Shown piece after piece: positions 34,748 to 46,700 of a stretch of 64,000 bases of DNA. Under the pieces are notes generated by a model, which was not told the DNA's origin, ran no database searches, and saw only the letters and a program-made list of their open reading frames with translations. Source of the DNA: Gavia stellata. Taxonomy: Eukaryota; Chordata; Aves; Gaviiformes; Gaviidae. Position 1 is the stretch's first letter. Every line of letters begins with the position of its first letter. The stretch is taken from contig NC_082598.1 of assembly GCF_030936135.1 (NCBI RefSeq), forward strand, positions 8,684,687 to 8,748,686, given 5' to 3'. The position numbers and the translations under genes are program-made.

Positions 34748-37700
34748 TCATCGTATTATGCAAACATCTAAAATGCAAAATTTGGCTCGGCAAGTCGGAC
34801 AAGGCACTTGGCTCGACAGCCAGGTCTCTGGGTGCTGCTGATCCTGTCGGCTGGCAAACCATTTGCCCATGCAGGTGAGGCACCACATGGGACGACAGTA
34901 GCATTGCTGGCATTCCCCTTCGTTTGGCTCCTGGCAGTTCTTGATAAGCTTGATGTTAGCGATAGTCTGCATACACCCTATGCATGGCTCCAGCTCCTAA
35001 AGGAGAAGAAAAACGTCAAAATCATGAACTGCACAGAATGGTTTCTGTTACTGCTCTTCAAAGGCTTTTAGAAAATTATCTGCGCACAAGCATAGCAGGA
35101 ACCTGAGTTGGGTAGAGCCTCAAGGCAGAACTGCCCCACCAGAAGATACCAAATGGTTTCAATCTCCAGAGCCCTGTTTTACAGAACACCCTCTAATGAA
35201 TGAGAACAAAGTATCTCTTTAAACAGAAAACCCAGAACTGCTGCATGAGACTGATTAAACAAAAATAACTGAAAATAAACATTCTTTCTCTCTCTGAAGA
35301 GCTCTGTTTCCAGAGCACCGCAGCCAGAGCAAGGTGAGCCATCTTTATCATTCAGACATACTATTTTTCAAAAAACATACCAATATAAAGTAAGAAAAAT
35401 AAACAAAGCAAACAGTTCTTACCACTTACTACAGCAAATGGCTGTTCCTATCTTCCATCTTTATAAGTAACAGAGGAAATCGAGGCTCTACTGAACACAG
35501 TGGGCACTCATCTTGAAGGACCAGAGATTTACTTAATTTTTCTTTGATAATATTGGAATAATTTATATTTCCCGACTGTTAATTATGCCACATGAACTTG
35601 CAGTTGCATATAGGGAGATCATCTTGCTATGAAATGTTTTACAATTAATAAACAATAATTAGCATTTCCCATGTGTCTTCCTGTCAAAGCTCTCCAAGAA
35701 CTTGACAAAGTTCAGAAGACAACACAGGCATGGAGACCTGAATCCTATTCATACTGCTGTCAGTGTAACAAAAAGCAGCTCTGCTTTGTGGTCTCTAGTT
35801 CCCACCTCCAGTGTCTCCTCCCTTGTCAGCTCAAGCATCTGTTGAACCACACTGGCAGCTTGACTGTGGAGTGGATCATCTTTCTTTGTCTCTTTTCACC
35901 CCCATCATTTCCCCCAATCAGGTTCACCACAGACAGTGTCTTGTGTCAACATGGGGATGTGGAGAGAGCAGGAAGCAGAACTACTCCTTTCAGAAGCTGT
36001 ATCAGCTTTAACTTGCGAAATTAGGGCTTATCATAGTATTTAGGCAGGAAAAACTGTAGCACGGAAAGGTTAACTAACTTTTTCAATTTATTCATGGAAC
36101 TTCAGAATAGGGAAAAATCCCATGTTGTATTTTTAATGTCCGTATCATAATTTCTGATGTTATTTATCACTCAATGTCAAACCAAAATTCAGTAGCTTAG
36201 CTGACACTTAAATGTGTCAGAAATTAAAAGCCCTGCAAGAAAGCAACTCTCTCAAATAAATAGTATCTTCTCTTTATTTTGAACATCTCTTTTCACTGTA
36301 CTCTGGCACTGCAATCAGAACGCGCAATCACATTAGGTGCAGACATATCTGATCCAGTTTTATTTTAGCTAGTTCATGTAACCATACAGTGAAGACACCA
36401 TATAAGCTGCATGATACTACCAAAGATATCAAGTACTCACTCCATTGGCTGGAACATCTGACACAGACTCACTGCAAGGTCACCAGAACTAGTGTAATTA
36501 GTTACCTCTGGTACATTGAACAGTGCTCTAGTCACACTTCCGATTGCAGCACAGGTATAATAATGACCAGGTCTCCACAAATATTGCTGAAGGAAGGACT
36601 CCATGGTGTTATTTACAATTAAAGCAAGCCCTAATTAAGAATCATTAATTTATTTCAGCAGAAGATCCAGCAAAACCTGGCTGTCTAGAAAAGCAAGCTG
36701 TAATGGAGCAATATGCCAAAAGAACAGTAACGAGAGCTGTGATTCTAGCTCCCCATAAACTTTCTGGAAATGTAACCTCATTTCCAAATGTTTTCAAGTA
36801 AAATTTTTATGGAAATGATTATAGGGGACTTTCTTCCATTCTGCTATTTCTCATGTCTCAAAAATGTAATGTTCACAATACAGTTCATCTCCTCATAGAA
36901 GGAAAAGAAGCAGCAGCCAGAACTACATTTATTACATGTTTACTGAAATGGAACGTGATCTCTTAAGACAGATGGACCCACCCTGACTGAATGAACAGCA
37001 CTTTGGTTCAGGCATCACCAACAAGGAGGCCTGACTGAAGTCAGCTCTGCTGTGCAGACCTTGAGAAATTGTGCTGGCCACATCTTCTCAGGAAGTTAAG
37101 GAATTTCAGCTATGTCTTATCACAAGTTAACGGTGCCAGCCTGTGCTGGAGCTAGATGAAACTAAAACTGCTACAGCTGCACACGCTCCCCAAAGGGGAG
37201 TCTGACTACAAGTCAATCACTTTATGCTATAAATATCTGTCACACCCCTAAGCCCATTGAGCTCTCCTGCATGGCAGTGGGCTGCATGGCAGTGATCTCC
37301 CCTTGGGTAGGATGCGTCTCAAGGTTACTCCTTGAGGTTGAGAGATCCCTTACCTGGCATCTGTTATCTACAGCGAGGTAAGTGATGTTTTATATTAGAT
37401 CTAAAGCACATTGTATATAAGCTAGCTTAATTATTACAAATGCAGTAAGTAGTAGTGTGTTTGATTGCCATTTAATTACAATTTAATTATTGTTTAATTA
37501 GCATTTAATAATAATTTAATAAGTATTATTTAATCATTTTTTAATTATCACTTAATCATTGTTTAATAAAACCTTTTGGTTAACCTCACAACTTCTAGTA
37601 ATTCACCTGCAACAAAAACTGGCATAGTCAGCAGGATAGCAGGTTCAATCACTGACTACTTACGGGGGCACGGACTTAGCCCTTCACTGAAGTTTTCAGA

Positions 37701-40700
37701 AGATTTGGTACATGAAAATTAGGATAATTGGAATAAGACAGAGGAGCAGTTAAACCTCACAAGAGGGAAAAGAAAAGGGAATAATATGCAAAATGTTGGG
37801 AACACGTTTGGAAGCAGCCTGTCAGTATAAGGAATGCAAGGAAAGGGAAATGCAAATGTTACAAGATGAGGTTGAACAAAGAAAGCAACAAGAAATGCTG
37901 TTATCTCTGCAAATAGACCAATTGCTGAAAGAACTGGGGGAGGGAAAAGAGAAATGAAGGATGGTAGAGGATGAACTAGAATTCATGATTACTTGGGCCT
38001 GCAAGCCCCCAGATCCTGTAAAAAATCTGTAAACTAATCATATCACCGGAAGACTGGGACAGAGATATTTGGGAGGACCCTGATCCAGAACTTAGCGAGG
38101 CGAGTGAATTAGATGAATCAGAATTTAAGGTAGCCCCTCATATTAAGACTAAGGTATCTGCTGGATCCCAAGGGGGCAACCAGAAAAACATCACAAGGAC
38201 CATTTCATGGGACCCCCTTCAGCTGGCCAGTCTGCAAGAAAAATACAAGTGGAAGCCTGGCAAGAGCGAGACTGAGTATCTGTGGCGCGTCTCCTTAACT
38301 GAAGGAGACCATATTATGTTAGATCAAGGCGAAGCGGATGGCTTTTGGGGACCAGGAGTGTTCTTGAAGGAGGGACCAGACCCTAACACTGAGCGACACT
38401 CTGTCACGCGATGAATGGCATATTGGGCAGGGGGCACAGACCTTCGGGATAGAGGGGAGCCCACTGCTATACAAGTAAGATCATTAAGCAAACTTTCTAC
38501 TGCCATTACAAAAGCAGCCTGCCTTCAGGCTATGAACAACAGGCGTGCACATGGTAGTTACCCTATTGCTGCCCCTGTAGACCCTCCGGCTATGAAACCA
38601 CTAATAAGGGGAGCCCCTGCTATCTTAAAACCATACCTCATTGCAAAAAGGGATGAAATAAGACAAAACATAGAGCATAACACCCAGGAGGGTCAGGACA
38701 GTGAACTGTGCCTCTGATCCATCCTGACCTGGGCAGAACTGTTGCATGGCATTGTCAGTCATAGCTGAGAGATGGGGTGGGATGAACCGACATCAACTGG
38801 GCAATCCCGAGCTGAAGCAGACACCTTCCCCGACCTCATAAACGTCCTGGTAAGGTACTGGACCCCCAAAAAAGGCATAATGAACTATGGAGAAAAGCCT
38901 TAGTGCTAGGCATACCTCAGGTAGCCATACAGGGCCAACCGACGGGGACTATACTTAGTCTGATCAAGGCTTTCCAAAAACAAGGGGTATCAGGGAATCC
39001 AGAACAAACCAAACAACCGTCTGCCCCCAAAGACCCTGCAAATAACCCTTTTAGACCTCTTAGGGAGGAATTGCAAACCTTGCAAAGAGTAAGTCCTAGA
39101 CAGCAACTTGGGCTGCCTGTCCAGAGGATTGAAATTTATCAATGGGATAACACAGACAGCCCTCACATTTATGTCCCAATCAGCCCCCAAAGACAGCTAG
39201 TAAATTTTTTATTTGACACAGAAGCTCAAATTTCAGTAACTTCAAGTTTGAATGCCCAAAGAATTTACGTTAAGCCCGGTCAATGGAGGGTTAAAATAAC
39301 AGGATTTACCAGCAAAAGTAAAACATGGCCCATAGCTAAAATAAACTTGTTATTGCCGGGACAGAAAATGATATCAAGGCAACAATTAGCAGTAGTTTCA
39401 GGGAAAGAAAATGTGTTAGGTGTTGATGTATTACAAGGATGAGTTTGGAAATTGCCAGGCGGTGGTGTTTGGTTTTTGGCTGCCTGGAGTGTCCTTGGTT
39501 AGCTGAGTGAAAATTAGCAGCTGTTCACAGGCATCAGTGAACTGCTGTAGTTTGCTTACTGCGAGCTGCACCCACGCTGCCTGACTCGAAAATAATTAAC
39601 TTCCCTCAGTATGCTAGCTCTGCTGCTGCCCGGACGGGTATTGCGGAGGTCATAGGTGACCTAGAAAAACAGACACTTTATCTCCCGGATGCACTCCCCA
39701 TATAATTCCCCAGTGTGGCCAGTTAAAAAAACAGACAGGAGGTTGCACCTAATCATAGACTATAGAAAGTTAAATGCAAACACTGGCCCTCTCATGGCCA
39801 CCATCCAGGGTGCCGCTCACCCCTGGATAGTGGTACTAAATGTAAAAGATATGGTTTTTTATGGTGCCGCTGCAGGAGGAGGATAAAAAAAGTTTGCTTT
39901 TACCTAGGATGGGATACAATTTACTTTTAATAGACTTCCTCAGGGCTATAAGCATTCACCCACTATAGCTCGGTGGAGCTAAACATTGTATTAGCGCTAG
40001 GTGGATATATCCTAGCTATTTCTCAAACATATATAACTTATGGTCCTTTTCTGGGTTAAGTAAAGGTGGCCTGTCCACCTAGGTAAGGCCAGTAATTGGT
40101 GTCTGCAGGAAAGATGACGCATCATGATACTGAGTCCCTTTTCATCCCTACATACTATCAGGCCTCTCCCACCTCTCCCCTTCACTCCTTATTGGGGTCC
40201 AGCTCCTGCCTTAGAAAAAAAATAATTTATTTACAGTCAATTAAGATTTCACAATAGCTCTTGCTTGGCTCATGAATATATGTTGTGGTGGGTTGACCTT
40301 GACTGGACACCAGGTGCCCACCAAGTTGCTCTGTCATTCCCCTCTTCAGCGGAATAGGGGAGGGAGAAAATAAGACGGGAAAAAACCTCATGGGTCAAGA
40401 TAAAGGCAGGTTAATAAAACGAAAGCAAAGGCTGCATGCGGAAGCAAAGGAATATGAAAGATTTATTCCCTACTTCCCATCAGCAGGTGATGTCCAGCCA
40501 CCTCCCGGGAAGTAGGGCTTCAGTACATGTAGGCGGTTGCTTGGGAAGACAAATGTTGTAATAACGAATGCCCCCCCACTTTCTCTTGGCTTTTATTGCT
40601 GAGCAGACATCATATGGTATGGAATATCCCTTTGGTCAGTTTGGGTCAGCTGTCCTGGCTATGTCCCCTCCCAAGATCTTGCCCACCCCCCAGCCTACTG

Positions 40701-43700
40701 GTGAGGGGGGAATGTTGGAGAGACGGCCTAGATGCTGTGTGAGCACTGCTCAGCAGTGGCCAAAACACTGGTGTGTTATCAACACCTTTCTAGCTACCAA
40801 TACAAAACACAGCGCTATGAGGGCTGCTATAGGGAAAATTAACTCCATCTCAGCCAGACCCAATACATATGTACAATGTCCATAGATGTAAATAAAGCCC
40901 AATACAAAAGACAACGGGCAACCTTCTCTTGCCAGAAACTTGAGAGTCCTAATTCTGCTAGTAGTACATAATTGCCCTCATACCACTTCCCTCGTGCACC
41001 TATAGGAATCATAGAATGGGTTAGGTTGGAAGGGACCTCCAGCGATCATCTAGACCAACCCCGCCCGCAATGCGCAGGGACGTCTTCAACTAGACCAAGT
41101 TGCTCAGAGCCCTGTCCAATCCGACCTTGAATGTTTCCAGGGATGGGGCATCTACCACCTCTCTGGGCAACCTGGGCCAGTGTTTCACCACCCTCATAGT
41201 AAAAATTCTTCCTTATATCTAGTCTAAATCTACCTTCTTTTAGTTTAAAACTATTACCTCTTGTCCTTTCACAACAGGCCCTACTAAAAAGTTTGTCCCC
41301 ATCTTTCTTATATTTCCTAACTTTCTCAGCCACTGCATCAGCAAGTGATGCTGGGGTACTCTCATATCTAACAGTTAAGTCCACCACAAAAGCCTGAACT
41401 CCCTTGACAAATATCAGGTCAGGTTTATATAATTAATTTTGATGATCTTTTAAAAGAAGTGGCTCCTGAAATATTACCCATTCTTTCTTTTTAGCTTCCT
41501 CTGCCAACAGTTCACATAGTTGCTTGTTTCTCTTATTCTAGCATCTTGAACCACAGGGCAGTATCGAATAATATGTCAGCAAGTTCCTCTCTGCTTGACA
41601 ATGCCAACAGCTCTTAATTTGAGTGTCCTGCCTACCCCTTGCCAAATACTCTCTCGTGAGGTAGGCATTAGCTCTTAACTGTAATGCAGTAATGAGCTTT
41701 CTGCGAGGAATGTCCCTGTAATATTCAATCCCTAATTTATCCTTTCCAAAGTTAGTAATCCCATGGCCCTGGGACAGCAACTTGATCCAATTCAAAAATT
41801 CCTGCTTTTGCCAGTCACAGGGTCTCAGAAAGATGACCTTTGGAGTGGACATCTCCCATTCCAAGACTGGTTCCTCACCACTCACAACTTCTGAGATGAC
41901 CATGACTGCTCTGGGGTCCCAAATAGATGGATTTTTCTCTTCATCCCCACCTGCCGCAATCCATAGCTTTTCAAACTCTTTCTCTATCCCTTCTTCCCAC
42001 ACAACAGATCTTATAGTGTCATCTGATGACTGAGCAATTTGGTGCAGCCTACAGGCCTGCACACTAGGAATTAGTCCAGAGAGTCTGGTAATACCCAGCC
42101 CTTCATCCCAAGTGCTGGAATACAAAATCGCATCACGAGTACTTGCAGGTAGATGTAACTAATCCTTGACGGCTGCTTGAATTGCCAAATCAAGGGTCTG
42201 TAGTTACATGGCTTTCACATAGGCTTGGTCTGCTAAGTAAATCAATTGTGAGATAGTATATCCCTTTAAGATGTCAACTTTCTGAAATGGCTTCAGTGGA
42301 GCCTGCCCAATCCACCTTAAGCATTTGTTCAGTTTTTTTCTAACTTAGATATTCCAATCCATGGGTCTATACAAAGTCCCAGCTATTTTTCCAAACTACC
42401 TGGGTCAATCATATTGAGGGGTGTGCCATTTATTGTCCATGCCGGACAGCCATCGACCATGTAAGAGTCCTTCGTAGGCTGGATGTAAAATACATGGCAC
42501 TTCTCCCCTTGTGTTTTGAGGCCTGTCAGATTGCAAAAGGCCTCTAAAATGGCAACATTTTTCTGCATTCCATCCCAGGATTCAATTAATAGGATCAAGT
42601 TGTTTGCAGAGGCCACTAGGCAGATATATCCTAGCTACTAACTAAAAGGGGTAACCAGTCTGGAGTGACCCTGCCGAGACTTGTGTTATTTTCTCTTTCC
42701 AGGAACGGTACCCGGAATGATACTGGAATGCCTCCGTTGGAGATCAGATTGGTCATCAGAGGAATATTTATCCTTCTTGCAGGAGTAATCATTGCCAATG
42801 TGGACCAGATCCAGTCTACACCTCAAAAAGCCCAGTGCACAGGTTGGAGGCCCTCACTTCTTTTATTTGTGCTAATCCATATGGTAAATGTAGTAATTTC
42901 TGCATCATACATGTTTAAAATTGATGGAAGTACAGGAATATTGGGAGAACCAGCAAAAAAACTAACAATGACAATTACTGGTAATCACACAATTGTAAAA
43001 GCAACTAAGAGTCGCCTTATTTCTGCTACACCATGTGACAGAATCTCTATTGAATATAACGTGACAAATTATTCATAGAATCATAGAATTGTTTAGGTTG
43101 GAAAAGACCTTTAAGATCATCAAGTCCAACTGTTAACCTAGCACTGCTAAGTCCACCACTAAACCATGTCCCTAAGTGCCTCATACACATTCTTCTAAAT
43201 ACCTCCAGGGATGGTGACTCAGCCATGCCCCTGGGCAGCCCGTTCCAATGCCTGACAACCCTTTCAGTGAAGAAATTTTTCCTAATATCCAATCTAAACA
43301 TCCCCTGATGCAACTTGCAGCTATTTCCTCTTGTCCTATCACTTGTCACTTCGGAGAAGAGACCAGCACCCACGTCTCTGCAACCCCCTTTCAGGTAGTT
43401 GTAGAGAGCGATAAGGTCTCCTCTCAGCCTCCTCTTCCCCAGGCTAAACAACCCCAGCTCTCTCAACTGCAACTCCTAAGACTTGTGCTCCAGACCCCTC
43501 ACCAGCTTCATTGCCCTTCTCTGGACACGCTCCAGCACCTCAATGTCCTTCTTGTAGTGAGGGGCCCAAAACTGAACACAGCATTCAAGGTGCAGCCTCA
43601 CCAGGGCCGAGTACAGGGGCACGATCACCTCCCTGCTCCTGCTGGCTGCGCCGTTTCTGATACAGGCCAGGATGCCGTTGGCCTTCTTGGCCACCTGGGC

Positions 43701-46700
43701 ACACTGCTGGCTCATATCCAGCCGGCTGTTGATCAACAGCCCCAGGTCCTTTTCCACTGGGCAGCTTTCCAGCCACTCGTCCCCCAGCCTGTAGCGTTGC
43801 ATGGGGTTGTTGTGACCCAAGTGTAGGACTTCACACTTGGCCCTGTTAAAACCTCATATAATTGGCCTCAGCCCATCGATCCAGCCTGTCCAGATCCCTC
43901 TGCAGAGCCTTCCGACCTTCCAGCAGATCAATACACCTGCCCAACTTGGTGTCGTCTGCAAACTTGCTGAGGGAGCACTCAATCCCCTCATCCAGATCAT
44001 CGATAAATATATTAAACAAGACCGGCCCCAAAACTGAGCCCTGGGGAACACCACTTGTGACTGGCTGCCAACTGGATTTCACTCCATTCACCGCAACTCT
44101 TTGGGCCTGGCTATCCAGCCAGATTTTTACTCAGCAAAGAGTGCGCCCATCCAAGGCATAAGCAGTCAGTTTCTCCAGGAGAATGCTGTGGGAAATGGTG
44201 TCAAAGACTTTACTGAAGTCTAGGTAAACAACATCCACAGCCTTTCCCTTATCCACTAAGTGGGTCACTTTGTCGTAAAAAGAAATCAGGTTAGTCAGGC
44301 AGGACCTGCCTTTCATAAACCCATGCTGACTGGGCCTGATCACCTGGTTGTCCTGTACGTGCCATGTGATGGCACTCAAGATGATCTGCTCCATAACCTT
44401 CCCTGTCACCAAGGTCAGACTGACAGGCCTGTAGTTCCCTGGATCCTCCTTCCGGCCCTTCTTGAAGACAGGTGTCACATTTGTTTATATCCAGTCAACT
44501 GGGACCTCCCCGGTTAGCCAGGACTGCTGGTAGACGATGGAAAGTGGCTTGGTGAGCACTTCTAGCAGCTCCCTCAGTACCCTTGGGTGGATCCCATATG
44601 GTCCCATAGACTTGTGGATGTCTAAGTGGTGTAGCAGGTCACTAACCATTTCCCCTTGGATTGTGGGGGCTTCGTTCTGCTCCCTGTCCCTATCTTCCAG
44701 CTCAGGGAGCTGGGTATCCACAGAACAACTGGTCTTACTGTTAAAGACTGAAGCAAAGAAAGCATTAAATACCTCAGCCTTTCCCTCATCCTTCGTCACT
44801 GTGTTGCCTACTGCGTCCAGTAAAGGACGAAGATTCTCCTTAGCCCTCCTGTTGTTGCTAATGTATTTATAGAAACATTTTTTGTTGCCTTTTATGGCTG
44901 TCGCCAGGTTAAGTTCTAGTTGGGCTTTGGCCCTTCTAATTTCCTCCCTGTAAAACCTCACAACATCCTTGCAGTCTTCCTGAGTTGCCTGCACCTTCTT
45001 CCAAAGGTCATAAACTCTCTTCTTTTTCCTGAGTTCAATCCAAAGCTCTCTCTTCAGCCAGGCCGGTCTTCTTCCCCACCAGCTTGTCTTCCGGCACATG
45101 GGGACGGCCTGCTCCTGTGCCTTTAAGGCTTCCTTCTTGAAGAGTGTCCAGCCTTCCTGGACTCCTTTGCCTTTCAGGACTGCCTCCCAAGGGACTCTGT
45201 CCACCAGGCTCCTAAACAGGCCAAAGTCAGCCCTCCAGCTGACTGAAAGGCAAACACCTACATGTGTCAGAAAGATAAATCTAACTCAATCAAAAAGCAG
45301 AGTAGGCTGCCCCTCATGCCCCAATTTTATAATTAGTTTCCTCTTTAATGACACAACTATAGAAGCAGTGTGCCTGTGGACAGATAAAGGGAGAGACAGT
45401 GAAAATGGACTATCCTTAAAGGTCACGCTAAAGTCTACTCCCAGACCTCACACTATACCAACAACTACCCCTACTACCTGTCAACCCACTCCCTATCCTA
45501 TTACTCCCACAACCGACCAAGCTACATATCCACACATTTCTACAGTTGGACCCTACACTGTTAAATGTACAGGACAGCAACAAGTCATATTTAACCTGTC
45601 CTGGTCCCGGAAAGGGGTAGAACTGTCCATGTCTGCTGATCTGTAAAAGAACCCTTTGTGAAGACTTAACTGTTGATAGAAATTTTACCAATAATGTGTC
45701 CAATCAACCAAATGTATGTGTTTGTAACTTTGTAAACATTACTGGATGCAACTTTAATTACAGAGCCCCAGTGACCTCATACAGACTGTTAAAGGAAAAC
45801 TACACGCTGTATCAAGACCGTTTACCTTCCCCCATCAGAATGAACTTGATGCTCTTTCACAAGCTACTGAAACATGAAGACTTCAGGCCTTATTACAAAA
45901 AGTACAACAACAAAGCAAAAACACATTAATAACTGTACATCATGACGGAGAAGAAATACACTGTATAGTAGGAAGAGTGAAGAAGGATGTGCAACACCAC
46001 TGGTGGGAAACCCTATTAGGATGGTCTCCAACAGCAACAGGTGTATTGTACGCCATGTTACATCCTGTGGTAATGTTTGCCCTTCTGGTAGTTTATATTG
46101 CTGTTATTGTTTTTTTATATATTCAAGTCTGGGTTTTGGCCCGATCAGTATATCTCATTGCAAAATGTACAGAGTATCTTGCTACTGATTGTGTGGAACT
46201 ATCTTATAATTAACCTTAATTAATATTGTATTTATCGCTTAATCGTCCAGTAGACAACATGATGCTATTACCACCTCATATTTATAGTACAGAGGCAAGA
46301 GGTGACCGTACCACCACTCTGTGAAGTAAAGTGATTTGACTGGAGTCACTGGGTGGAGTGTGACAGATGGACCCACCCTGACTGAATGAACAGCACTTTG
46401 GTTCAGGCATCACCAACAAGGAGGCCTGACTGAAGTCAGCTCTGCTGTGCAGACCTTGAGAAATTGTGCTGGCCATATCTTCTCAGGAAGTTAAGGAATT
46501 TCAGCTATGTCTTATCACGAGTTAACGGTGCCAGCCTGTGCTGGAGCTAGATGAAGCTAAAACTGCTACAGCTGCACACGCTCCCCAAAGGGGAGTCTGA
46601 CTACAAGTCAATCACTTTATGCTATAAATATCTGTCACGCCCCTAAGCCCATTGAGCTCTCCTGCATGGCAGTGGGCTGCATGGCAGTGATCTTCCCCTT

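Larger units (their letters stand above)
40019..42615 (-). mobile_element. R2 non-LTR retrotransposon, 5'-truncated fossil outside rDNA
   Basis: The minus strand encodes the C-terminal part of an avian R2 protein. It starts just after the RT active site ([32 protein letters not shown]) and continues with [40 protein letters not shown] and [15 protein letters not shown]. The endonuclease follows ([26 protein letters not shown]), then [24 protein letters not shown] and SQARAIVKS with a stop at 40241-40243. A 3' UTR of about 220 bp ends at 40019. The histidine of the CCHC knuckle reads as tyrosine, and the frame is broken several times. Net R2 length is about 1.7 kb once the nested solo LTR and CR1 piece are removed. 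Flanked by 22-bp near-identical repeats. Confidence 0.9.

Noticed and set aside
41007-42615. R2-CR1 chimera made by template switching
   Set aside because: First suspected because R2 coding abuts a CR1 3' end in the same orientation. R2 coding resumes on the other side of the CR1 piece (GARGKW...), so the CR1 is a nested insertion instead.
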